From CAYUWK01 sp964580085 (GTDB taxonomy: Bacteria > Patescibacteriota > Minisyncoccia > Minisyncoccales > CG1-02-41-26), in contig CAZOJF010000014.1 of NCBI GenBank assembly GCA_964580085.1, positions 1-12,623 on the forward strand: a DNA stretch of 12,623 nucleotides, written 5' to 3'. Below, piece by piece: positions 1-6,269 of the stretch. How positions within the stretch are numbered: position 1 is the stretch's first letter; every line of letters begins with the position of its first letter. A program made the translations under genes and the position numbers. Under the pieces are notes generated by a model that saw nothing but the letters and a program-made list of their open reading frames with translations, ran no database searches and was not told where the DNA came from.

Positions 1-341
1 TGCGTTTTGATTTTTCTTTTAACAGAAAATTGACAGATCAAGAGGTTGAAAAAGTTGAGCACCTAGTTAATCAAAAAATAAAAGAAGGATTAAGCGTGAT
101 AGAAAAAGAAATATCTATTCGAGAAGCACTTAAATCAGGCGCTTTATCTTTTTTTAAAGAAAAATATCCTGAAATTGTTAAAGTGTATACAATTATTAAT
201 CAAAAAACAGGAAAAGTTTTTTCTAAGGAAATTTGTGCAGGACCACATGTTAAAAATATTTCAGAGTTAAATTTTTTTAAAATTATAAAACAAGAATCCT
301 CTGGAGCAGATATAAGAAGAATTAAAGCTGTTATAAAATGA
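1..341 (+). CDS. alaS: Alanyl-tRNA synthetase, C-terminal part (5' end outside window)
   Basis: This is the end of a cytoplasmic enzyme that charges tRNA-Ala and hydrolyses mischarged tRNA. The frame is open from base 3, so the gene starts upstream. The first residues, RFDFSFNRKLT, match the conserved start of the AlaS editing region (RFDFSH in most species). Then come the VEHLVNQKI helix and the second half of the tRNA-SAD editing domain, including a Cys-x3-His zinc pair written CAGPH (Cys at 234, His at 246) and FFKIIKQESSGADIRRIKAV, which matches the family pattern LFKI..E....GVRRIEAV. The usual motif is CGGTH, so two positions differ. The protein stops right after this block, so the DHHA1/C-Ala domain of longer homologues is missing. 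The TGA stop overlaps the ATG of the next gene (ATGA). Identity is firm; only 113 residues are visible. Confidence 0.9.
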   Translation, partial: RFDFSFNRKLTDQEVEKVEHLVNQKIKEGLSVIEKEISIREALKSGALSFFKEKYPEIVKVYTIINQKTGKVFSKEICAGPHVKNISELNFFKIIKQESSGADIRRIKAVIK

Positions 342-1531
342 GAAATTTTTTTAAAAAAATTTTTATCCGCGAAATAAAAGAAAATAAGAAAGAAGATTAT
401 TTAGTAATAGATATTGGTTCTAGAGGGGTTAGGGGGCTGATATTAGAGAAGGGAGATAAAGAGAATATAATTAAGAAATTTTCATCTGAAATCTTCAGAA
501 AGTTTAGTACATTTCAAACAAGTAATTTTGAAAATGATATTTTTAAAAAAGCCTTTTCCAAAGTCTTAATAGATCTTGGTTTAGAAAACAATTCATTGCC
601 AGAGACAACCTTAATTGGCTTTAATCCGGGAATATTAAAATCCGAGATTACAAATTTCTCTGTTAAAAAAGATGATTACCAAAAGATAATTGAAAAAGAT
701 AAAAACATAGTAGAATCCATCTTAGATAAGGCGCAAAAAAAGACAATCAAGAACTTTATAAAACAAAATGATCAATTATTAATTAATGATTTCCACATTA
801 TTAGGAAAGATATTATTGAAAAGAAGATTTCCGGATATAAAGTAAGTTTGGTAAAAAGCTATAATGGAAAAACTTTTAGCTTTAAGGTTTTAGTTATTTT
901 TACATTAAAAAAATACTTAAAAATAATCAATTTCGTCAAAAGATTTTTCAATTCTAAAAATATTCTTTTAGTTAGTAAAACACAGGGTATATTCTCTTGG
1001 TTGAAAAAAAGAAAAAACTTTTCAGGAATTTTTATTGATATTGGCTCAAACTTTACGCAAGTTTTTTTATTAAATAATGGGCTAGTAGAACACATATTGG
1101 ATATTAAAACAGGTGGAGATATATTCACAAAAACTCTTTCCGAAAAATTAGGTCTGACAGATCAAGAAGCAGAAAATTTGAAAATTAAATATTGTAAAGG
1201 AGATATAAATTCTGGTTCTAAAAAGATTATTCGGGAATTTTTATCAAAACCAATTAATCTTTGGTTTAATGATTTGAAACAAAAACTTGAAAAATGTTGT
1301 AATGATTTTGATACTTTTTTGCCTAAAAACTTTTATATTTTTGGAGGAGGCAGTTTATTACCTGAAATAAAAAAGATTTTAAAAAATGGTGATTGGGGAA
1401 ATTTACCAATTTCAAGTACAAACAAGTCAGTTAAATTTATTTTACCTAATGATCTTCCCATTAAAGATAAATCTGGACTTTTAAATAGTGCCAAAGAGAC
1501 AGGGATAATTTTCTTGATACTATCTATTTGA
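338..1531 (+). CDS. PilM/FtsA-like actin-fold ATPase
   Basis: This 397-residue protein has the three nucleotide-binding signatures of the FtsA/PilM/MreB actin-like fold, in order. Phosphate-1 is YLVIDIGSRGVRGLIL (Asp25), phosphate-2 is GIFIDIGSNFTQVFLL (Asp234), and the adenosine loop is FYIFGGGSLLPEI (Gly336-338). There is no transmembrane segment. Actin-like proteins of this type bind ATP at the inner face of the membrane and organise membrane partners: PilM binds the cytoplasmic tail of PilN in type IV pili, and FtsA anchors FtsZ. The C-terminus ends in a hydrophobic run (GIIFLILSI) that looks like the last core helix, not the separate amphipathic membrane-targeting helix of FtsA, so PilM-like is preferred. 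The start overlaps the alaS stop by 4 nt, suggesting translational coupling. The next gene encodes a membrane protein with a PilN-like tail, which supports a PilM-type role. The exact pathway is not established. Confidence 0.75.
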   Translation: MRNFFKKIFIREIKENKKEDYLVIDIGSRGVRGLILEKGDKENIIKKFSSEIFRKFSTFQTSNFENDIFKKAFSKVLIDLGLENNSLPETTLIGFNPGILKSEITNFSVKKDDYQKIIEKDKNIVESILDKAQKKTIKNFIKQNDQLLINDFHIIRKDIIEKKISGYKVSLVKSYNGKTFSFKVLVIFTLKKYLKIINFVKRFFNSKNILLVSKTQGIFSWLKKRKNFSGIFIDIGSNFTQVFLLNNGLVEHILDIKTGGDIFTKTLSEKLGLTDQEAENLKIKYCKGDINSGSKKIIREFLSKPINLWFNDLKQKLEKCCNDFDTFLPKNFYIFGGGSLLPEIKKILKNGDWGNLPISSTNKSVKFILPNDLPIKDKSGLLNSAKETGIIFLILSI

Positions 1532-1556
1532 TTAATATTTTTATAAAATAAAAAAT

Positions 1557-2810
1557 ATGGCTAAAAAATTTTTTGATATTTTACCTCCGAAGTCGAAACC
1601 TTTTGAAAAAGAAGAAAAAGAGGTTAAAGAAGAGGTAAAAGAGAATAGAACAAAAGACTATTTTAAAAAAATAGGAATAGTTATTATTTGTTTTTTAGGA
1701 TTAGTTATTCTACTTAGCCTTAATGCTTCATCAGAAATAATAATTAAACCATTTAAAAATCCGGTAGAACAGATAGTTGAAAACTTAAAAGTAAGTGCTG
1801 ATGTTGAGGAGATAGATACTGATAATAATATTATTCCAGGTAAATTTTTTGAGATTGAAAAAGAAACCTCCCAAGAATTTTTAGCTACTGGCCAATCTTT
1901 TAAAGAAGAGAAAGCACAGGGGGTTGTTAGAGTTTATAACTCTCATAATCCACCTAAGCCTATGACCTTAGTAGTTAAAACTCGTTTTTTGTCTTCGGAA
2001 GGATCAAAATATTTTAGAGCACTAGAAAGAATATCTATTCCAGCTGCAAAATTAGAGAATAGAAAAATTGTTCCCAGTTTTGTAGATATTAAAGTTGAAG
2101 CCATGGAATCAGGGGAAGAATATAATATTGGTCCATCTAATTTTTCCATTCCAGGATTAGTTGGTAGTTCTTATTATTATACGATTCACGGGGAATCAGA
2201 TTCTGCTATGACTGGTGGATTTAAAAATGAAGTGAAAGTAATCACAGCTGAAGATATAAAAAATGCCGAAAAGAAGTTAGAACAAGTTTTATTAGATGAA
2301 GCCCAAAATTCTTTAACAGAATCTTTGCCAGAAGGTTTTGTTTTATTACCTTCTGCTGTTTTCGAACAGGAAGTTGAGTCTTCTTGTTCTGAAAAAGCTG
2401 GAGCTCAAGTTTCTAAATTCATATGCCAAGGTAAAATAAAAATAAAGTGTTTAGTATTTAATGAATCTTTTATAAGAGAAATTTCTAAAAAGATTATTTT
2501 GTCTAAATTATCTGAATCAGATCAGGCCTTAGAAGAATCTTTGGATGTGGAATATCTTGATAATAGAGTAGATTTAGACAAAGAGGAGATGATTCTGAAT
2601 GTTAAAATTCTATTAGATACGTATAAAAATATTGATAAACAGGATTTGAAATCTCAAATTTTAGGAAAAACACAAGAAGAAATAAAAAATATTATTTTTA
2701 TAAATTTTCCAACTATTGAAAAAATAAAAGTAAAATTCTGGCCTTTTTGGATAAGAAAAGCTTCTTTTAACTTAGATCGGATTAAAATAAGGATAGACAT
2801 AGGGGGTTGA
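1557..2810 (+). CDS. Single-pass membrane protein with baseplate-J-like extracytoplasmic region and PilN-like cytoplasmic tail
   Basis: This protein has 417 residues. Residues 1-38 are charged and probably cytoplasmic, beginning MAKKFFDILPPKSK. Residues 39-55 form one transmembrane helix (IGIVIICFLGLVILLSL), and the rest should lie outside the membrane. Around residues 120-230 there is a beta-rich block with AQGVVRVYNSHNPP, TRFLSSEGSKYFRA and YNIGPSNFSIPGLVGS, resembling proteins annotated as baseplate J/gp47-like in CPR genomes. This is recalled family resemblance; no search was run. Cys277, Cys290 and Cys298 are clustered and might form a disulfide. The FDILPP tail resembles the INLLP motif by which PilN binds PilM, and the preceding gene encodes a PilM-like ATPase, so the two probably form a membrane complex. 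It starts 25 nt after that gene with no Shine-Dalgarno sequence. Function is unknown. Confidence 0.6.
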   Translation: MAKKFFDILPPKSKPFEKEEKEVKEEVKENRTKDYFKKIGIVIICFLGLVILLSLNASSEIIIKPFKNPVEQIVENLKVSADVEEIDTDNNIIPGKFFEIEKETSQEFLATGQSFKEEKAQGVVRVYNSHNPPKPMTLVVKTRFLSSEGSKYFRALERISIPAAKLENRKIVPSFVDIKVEAMESGEEYNIGPSNFSIPGLVGSSYYYTIHGESDSAMTGGFKNEVKVITAEDIKNAEKKLEQVLLDEAQNSLTESLPEGFVLLPSAVFEQEVESSCSEKAGAQVSKFICQGKIKIKCLVFNESFIREISKKIILSKLSESDQALEESLDVEYLDNRVDLDKEEMILNVKILLDTYKNIDKQDLKSQILGKTQEEIKNIIFINFPTIEKIKVKFWPFWIRKASFNLDRIKIRIDIGG

Positions 2811-2835
2811 CTTAAAAAGCTAAATTTGTTAACGT
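2807..2835 (+). promoter_or_regulatory. Candidate promoter of the infA-rpsI cluster
   Basis: A -35 box TTGACT (2807-2812) is followed after 17 nt by TAACGT (2830-2835), preceded by an extended -10 TG (2827-2828). The -35 box overlaps the TGA stop of the upstream gene (2808-2810). The predicted start near 2842 gives a leader of about 12 nt to the infA ATG. The -35 and spacing are good, but the -10 hexamer matches TATAAT at only three positions. No terminator was seen between the preceding gene and infA, so read-through is also possible. Confidence 0.4.
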
Positions 2836-2853
2836 AGATTATCATTAAACAAG

Positions 2854-3069
2854 ATGAAGAAACAAAGTATTAAGGAGAATGGTCGTGTGATTGAAACTCT
2901 CCCTGCTCTTAGTTTTAGGGTAGAATTAGATAATGGTAGAAAAATTCTGGCCTATTTAGGAGGCAAATTAAAACGTTATAGAATTAAGATTTTGCCAGGA
3001 GATAAGGTTCTTGTTGAAATGAGTCCCTATGATGAAAATAGAGGGAGAATAGTTTATCGACTTAAATAG
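2854..3069 (+). CDS. infA: Translation initiation factor IF-1
   Basis: This 71-residue protein has the full length of bacterial IF-1, a one-domain OB-fold protein that binds the A site of the 30S subunit during initiation. Diagnostic stretches are GRVIETLPALSFRVELDNGR, ILAYLGGKLKRYRIKILPGD and KVLVEMSPYDENRGRIVYR. These align without gaps to the classical sequence (LPGDKVTVELSPYDLTRGRI). It is the first gene of an alpha-operon-type cluster and is followed 5 nt later by rpmJ, as in many bacteria. The usual upstream secY-adk-map genes are absent here, so the spc-type operon must lie elsewhere. The ATG start has no Shine-Dalgarno sequence (AAACAAG precedes it). Confidence 0.97.
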   Translation: MKKQSIKENGRVIETLPALSFRVELDNGRKILAYLGGKLKRYRIKILPGDKVLVEMSPYDENRGRIVYRLK

Positions 3070-3074
3070 TTTTT

Positions 3075-3188
3075 ATGAAAGTTAGATCTTCTGTAAAAAA
3101 GATTTGTAATAAATGCAAAATTGTAAAAAGGAAAAGAAGGATATATGTTATTTGTGAGAATCCTAAACATAAACAACGCCAAAGATAA
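3075..3188 (+). CDS. rpmJ: 50S ribosomal protein bL36
   Basis: This 37-codon gene starts at ATG 3075 and ends at TAA 3186-3188. It begins MKVRSSVKKICNKCKIVKRK and ends ICENPKHKQRQR, matching bL36 (MKVRASVKKICRNCKI...HKQRQG) from end to end. All four zinc ligands of the zinc-ribbon (C+) form are present: Cys11, Cys14, Cys27 and His32. bL36 is a small zinc protein of the large subunit that binds 23S rRNA near the elongation-factor site. Its place between infA and rpsM is the conserved one. It has no Shine-Dalgarno sequence. It is easily missed because of its size, but the match is unambiguous. Confidence 0.96.
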   Translation: MKVRSSVKKICNKCKIVKRKRRIYVICENPKHKQRQR

Positions 3189-3215
3189 TGGCGGCTTAGT
3201 TTTAATTAAATAAAT

Positions 3216-3605
3216 ATGCCACGTATAGCCGGGATTAATATTCCAGACAAAAAACAAATATATATTGCTTTAACCTATATTTACGGAATAGGAAATTCTT
3301 TGAGTAAGAAAATTTTGAAACAAGCTGATATTGATTTTTTTAAAAAAGCATCTGATTTAAGTGAAGCAGATATCCTTAAAATTAAAAAAATTATAGATGA
3401 AAAATTTCAAATAGAAGGAGAGCTTCGTAGAGAATTGTTAAAAGACGTAAGAAGATTAAAAGCAATTGGATGTTGGAGAGGAACGCGCCATAAAAAATCT
3501 CTTCCCGTAAGAGGACAAAAAACAAGAAAGAATTCTAGAACAATAAGGGGGAATGTAAGGAAAACAGTTGGATCTGGCAAAAAAGCAGCTCCAGCTCCTA
3601 AATAA
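3216..3605 (+). CDS. rpsM: 30S ribosomal protein uS13
   Basis: This 129-residue protein belongs to the head of the small subunit, where it contacts 5S/uL5 bridges and the P-site tRNA. The N-terminus MPRIAGINIPDKKQIYIALT and the helix-two-turn-helix YGIGNSLSKKIL are standard. The RNA-binding tail contains GCWRGTRHKKSLPVRGQKT and RKNSRTIRGN, which align to [27 protein letters not shown]. The basic tail ends KKAAPAPK. It lies 27 nt after rpmJ, and that gap holds no obvious regulatory structure. It is followed by rpsK and rpsD in the conserved order. The start is not preceded by a Shine-Dalgarno sequence. Confidence 0.97.
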   Translation: MPRIAGINIPDKKQIYIALTYIYGIGNSLSKKILKQADIDFFKKASDLSEADILKIKKIIDEKFQIEGELRRELLKDVRRLKAIGCWRGTRHKKSLPVRGQKTRKNSRTIRGNVRKTVGSGKKAAPAPK

Positions 3606-3627
3606 AATCTTATATTAGATAAACACT

Positions 3628-4080
3628 ATGGGGAAAAAAAGAATTATTAAAAAAACAGAAAAAGAGCTTTTGCAAGAACGGGAACAAGTTGAAAAAGCTT
3701 TGAAAAAAGAAATTCATACCCAGTCTTCTGCTAGAGTCAAAGAGGGAAATATTTATATTAGTTCAACTTATAACAATACAATAATTACCTTAGCTGATAG
3801 AATAGGAAATGTCTTAGGGTGGAGAACAGCTGGTTCAGTTGGTTTTAAAGGGGCCAAAAAAGGAACTTCTTTTGCAGCCTCTAAGGTTGCCGGAGCTATA
3901 GCTGATATTGCGGAAAAATTGAGGATAAAAGAGATTAATATATTTGTTAAAGGTGTTGGAGGAGGTAGAGAATCGGCAATTCGTTCTTTGGCAGGTAGAG
4001 GGTTAGAGATTCTTTCCATAAAAGATGTTACTCCTATACCGCATAATGGTTGTCGACCCAAAAAAGCAAGAAGAGTATAA
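3628..4080 (+). CDS. rpsK: 30S ribosomal protein uS11 with N-terminal extension
   Basis: uS11 sits on the 30S platform near the mRNA exit channel. The core is clear: GNIYISSTYNNTIITLADRI, GFKGAKKGTSFAASKVAG, the Gly-rich VKGVGGGRESAIRSLAGRG, and the C-terminus VTPIPHNGCRPKKARRV, which is nearly invariant in bacteria. The protein has 150 residues against about 129 for typical homologues. The extra length is an N-terminal charged, probably helical stretch (KKTEKELLQEREQVEKALKK, about residues 8-27) before the core begins. The ATG at 3628 is kept because the frame continues cleanly into the core and no later start is better supported. It has no Shine-Dalgarno sequence. Confidence 0.96.
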   Translation: MGKKRIIKKTEKELLQEREQVEKALKKEIHTQSSARVKEGNIYISSTYNNTIITLADRIGNVLGWRTAGSVGFKGAKKGTSFAASKVAGAIADIAEKLRIKEINIFVKGVGGGRESAIRSLAGRGLEILSIKDVTPIPHNGCRPKKARRV

Positions 4081-4083
4081 AAT

Positions 4084-4713
4084 ATGAAAAAAAATGTTTG
4101 TAAAATTTGTAGACGGCTTGGACAGAAATTATTTTTAAAAGGAGAAAAATGTTCGTCTCCTAAATGTGCCATGATTAAAAGGGCGTATGCTCCAGGACAA
4201 AAAAAGAAAAAAGCCAGTCGTAATATCTCGGAATATGCTAAAGAACTAAAAGAGAAACAGAAATTAAAAAATTGGTACAACTTGAAAGAATATAAATTTA
4301 AAAAATACGTTCAAGATATTTTATCTAACAAAGGAGAAATCGGAAACCTTTCAGAAGAACTTATTAAAAAATTAGAGAAAAGACTTGATAACGTAATTTT
4401 TAGAATGAACTTAGCTAGATCCAGAAGGGAAGCCCGTCAACTAGTTTCTCATGCTCATTTTTTAGTAAATGGTAAACCAGTTAATATCCCATCGTTTTCA
4501 GTTAAAAAAGGAGATATAATAAGTTTAAAAGATTCAAAAAAAGAGAAAAAACTTTTTAAGGATTTTTTGCTTCCTTTACAAAAAAACCAAATTTCCTCTT
4601 GGTTACAATTTAATTTAAAAAAGATGGAGGGTAAAATAATAGGGGAGCCTTCTTTAGAAGAAGCCCTGCCTCCGGCTGAGATTTTAAGTGTTTTCGAATT
4701 TTATTCAAAATAA
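4084..4713 (+). CDS. rpsD: 30S ribosomal protein uS4 (zinc-binding form)
   Basis: uS4 is a primary 16S rRNA-binding protein that nucleates 30S assembly; in E. coli it also represses its own operon. This 209-residue copy has the normal length. The N-terminal zinc knuckle is intact: Cys6, Cys9, Cys23 and Cys28 within CKIC...GEKCSSPKC. The S4 RNA-binding domain follows at about residues 99-148, with RLDNVIFRMNLARSRREARQ, LVSHAHFLVNGK and VKKGDIISL. The C-terminal part PSLEEALPPAEILSVFEFYSK matches the family ending (e.g. P....INE.LIVEFYS). It starts 3 nt after the rpsK stop. No S4-binding pseudoknot could be identified upstream of rpsM by reading alone, so autoregulation is not claimed. Confidence 0.97.
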   Translation: MKKNVCKICRRLGQKLFLKGEKCSSPKCAMIKRAYAPGQKKKKASRNISEYAKELKEKQKLKNWYNLKEYKFKKYVQDILSNKGEIGNLSEELIKKLEKRLDNVIFRMNLARSRREARQLVSHAHFLVNGKPVNIPSFSVKKGDIISLKDSKKEKKLFKDFLLPLQKNQISSWLQFNLKKMEGKIIGEPSLEEALPPAEILSVFEFYSK

Positions 4714-4725
4714 TTTATTAAATTT

Positions 4726-5541
4726 ATGATTCCTTTACCAAATTTACCAAAAATAATTAAAAAAGAAAATAATAGAGCAATTTTTGAAATTGAAGGATTA
4801 TACCCGGGATATGGTATTACTATTAGTAATACTTTTCGTCGAGTGTTACTTTCATCTTTAGAAGGCGCAGCTATAACCCAAGTGAAAATTAAAGGAGCTA
4901 GCCATGAATTCTCAACGATTCCCGGAGTTTTAGAAGATGTAATTACTCTGATTCTTAATTTAAAGAAAATAAGGTTTAAAGCTTTTACCAAGGAGCCCCA
5001 AAAAATAATACTTAAAGAAAAAGGAGAGAAGAAAGTAAAAGCAGGTGATTTTGATGTTTCATCTGAATTAGAAATAAAAAATCCAGATTTTCATATTGCG
5101 ACAATAACTACAAAAGCAACCCAACTCCAGATAGAGGCTATTGTGGAAACGGGAATTGGTTATCAAGCATCAGAACAAAGAGAATTAAAGAAACAAGAGT
5201 CAGTAGGCATGATATCCATAGATTCTATTTTCACTCCGGTTAAAAAAGTATCTTTTCGAGTTGAGAATATGAGAGTAGGAAAACGGACAGATTTTGATAA
5301 ATTAAAAATAGATATTGAAACAGATGGCACAATATCACCCCAGGAAGCTTTTTTAGGAGCATCAGAAATTCTTCTCCAACATTTTACTTTGTTTTGCAAA
5401 GACAATAAAAAGACCATAAAGAAACCATTAAAAAAAGAAAAAACAACGAAAAAGAAAAAAGCGGTAACAAAGAAAAAGAAGATTGTTAAAAAAGTAAAAA
5501 ATGAGAAAAAGAACAAAAACAAGAAAATTATCAAGAAGTAG
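4726..5541 (+). CDS. rpoA: RNA polymerase alpha subunit lacking the C-terminal domain
   Basis: The alpha N-terminal domain dimerises and scaffolds beta and beta'. It is complete here: GYGITISNTFRRVLLSSLEG (residues 28-47), the HEFSTIPGVLEDV loop, GIGYQASEQ near residue 143, and SIFTPVKKVSFRVENMRVG followed by SPQEAFLGASEILLQHF. The domain ends near residue 224. The usual linker and the (HhH)2 C-terminal domain that binds UP elements and activators are absent. Instead, the last 47 residues contain 26 lysines. Total length is 271 against about 315-330 in most bacteria. The final 41 nt are also the beginning of rplQ in another frame. There is no Shine-Dalgarno sequence. Identity is certain. Whether the tail is functional, or a separate CTD is encoded elsewhere, cannot be told from here. 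Confidence 0.95.
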   Translation: MIPLPNLPKIIKKENNRAIFEIEGLYPGYGITISNTFRRVLLSSLEGAAITQVKIKGASHEFSTIPGVLEDVITLILNLKKIRFKAFTKEPQKIILKEKGEKKVKAGDFDVSSELEIKNPDFHIATITTKATQLQIEAIVETGIGYQASEQRELKKQESVGMISIDSIFTPVKKVSFRVENMRVGKRTDFDKLKIDIETDGTISPQEAFLGASEILLQHFTLFCKDNKKTIKKPLKKEKTTKKKKAVTKKKKIVKKVKNEKKNKNKKIIKK

Positions 5542-5902
5542 AGACCAAAGAAAAGCCTTGAGAAAATCTTTAATGAGAGAGTTTTTTTTGCATGAAAAAA
5601 TAAAAACTACCGAAGCAAAAGCCAAAGAAATTCAACCATTAGCAGAAAAATTTATAACACTTGGCAAATCTGTAAATTATTTAAAACCGACATCAGCAGA
5701 TAAAAATGAGAAAGAGGTAAAAGGAGGAGTATCTCAGAGAAGAATCTTAGCTAAAGTTTTTACTGATAAAATTGTTAAGAAAATTATAGAAGAAATTGCT
5801 CCTCGGTTTAAAAATAGAAATGGCGGTTATACTAGGATTATAAAAATTGGAGCAAGAAGAAGTGACAGTGCCAAAATAGCGATAATAGAATTAGTTAAGT
5901 AA
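5501..5902 (+). CDS. rplQ: 50S ribosomal protein bL17
   Basis: bL17 lies at the polypeptide exit side of the large subunit. The 133-residue sequence aligns to the family from its first residue: MRKRTKTRKLSRSRDQRKAL corresponds position by position to [20 protein letters not shown] of E. coli. This fixes the start at 5501, inside the rpoA coding sequence. The core continues with FFLHEKIKTTEAKAKEIQPL and AEKFITLGK, and the ending is FKNRNGGYTRIIKIGARR, then DSAKIAIIELVK. A charged insertion around residues 62-77 (SADKNEKEVKGG) makes it slightly longer than usual. It is read in the +1 frame relative to rpoA, probably by coupling, because no Shine-Dalgarno sequence precedes the ATG. Confidence 0.95.
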   Translation: MRKRTKTRKLSRSRDQRKALRKSLMREFFLHEKIKTTEAKAKEIQPLAEKFITLGKSVNYLKPTSADKNEKEVKGGVSQRRILAKVFTDKIVKKIIEEIAPRFKNRNGGYTRIIKIGARRSDSAKIAIIELVK

Positions 5903-5911
5903 TCTATATTT

Positions 5912-6259
5912 ATGGAAAGAAAAGTTCATACAATTGATGCTGCAGATGAATCTTTGGGGAGATTAGCAGTTAAGATATCCATTATTTTAAGAGGGAAAGA
6001 TAAGCCGGATTTTAGGCCTAATCAAGATATGGGGGATTTTGTTCATGTAAAAAATATAAAAAAGGTTAGAATAACTGGTAATAAATTAAAACAAAAAATA
6101 TATTATCATCACACAGGGTATATTGGTAATTTAAAAGAGACTCCAATGGGTGTAGTTTTTGCTAAGGATCCCGGACAAGTCTTAAAAAGAACGATTTTTG
6201 GAATGTTGCCTAAAAATAAGTTAAGGGCTCAACAAATAAAAAGATTAAAAGTATTATAA
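5912..6259 (+). CDS. rplM: 50S ribosomal protein uL13, shortened form
   Basis: uL13 is an early-assembly protein of the large subunit that binds 23S rRNA. Recognisable segments are HTIDAADESLGRLAVKIS, LRGKDKPDFRPNQDMGDFVH, VRITGNKLKQKIYYHHTGYI, and GMLPKNKLRAQQIKRLKVL. The protein has only 115 residues, against about 142 in E. coli. It lacks some ten residues of the N-terminal arm, and it stops directly after RLKVL, where other bacteria continue with YAG.EH.H.AQ.P. Both trims are clean, with no sign of a frameshift around the TAA stop. It forms the usual rplM-rpsI pair with the next gene, 10 nt downstream. Confidence 0.95.
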   Translation: MERKVHTIDAADESLGRLAVKISIILRGKDKPDFRPNQDMGDFVHVKNIKKVRITGNKLKQKIYYHHTGYIGNLKETPMGVVFAKDPGQVLKRTIFGMLPKNKLRAQQIKRLKVL

Positions 6260-6269
6260 TTATATTACA

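Noticed and set aside
1514..1558. TATAAA/TAAAAT and an AT-only inverted repeat before the baseplate-J-like gene
   Set aside because: No acceptable -35 lies 16-18 nt upstream, and such AT-rich motifs are expected by chance at this composition. The gap is only 25 nt within a likely operon.
3189..3215. S4-binding regulatory structure upstream of rpsM, as in E. coli
   Set aside because: The 27-nt gap is too short and shows no clear pairing; a pseudoknot could not be demonstrated by reading.
3768..4280. A 170-codon open frame on the minus strand opposite rpsK and rpsD
   Set aside because: It lies wholly antisense to two clear ribosomal protein genes, its translation is Phe/Leu/Pro-rich with no recognisable motif, and it has no promoter or start signal.
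5485..5505. Slippery heptamer A-AAA-AAT in the rpoA tail as a programmed frameshift into rplQ
   Set aside because: A -1 shift there does not enter the rplQ frame, which is +1, and rplQ has its own well-aligned ATG.
5163..5534. A 123-codon minus-strand frame rich in phenylalanine
   Set aside because: It is simply the complement of the lysine (AAA) tail of rpoA; the Phe runs come from TTT.
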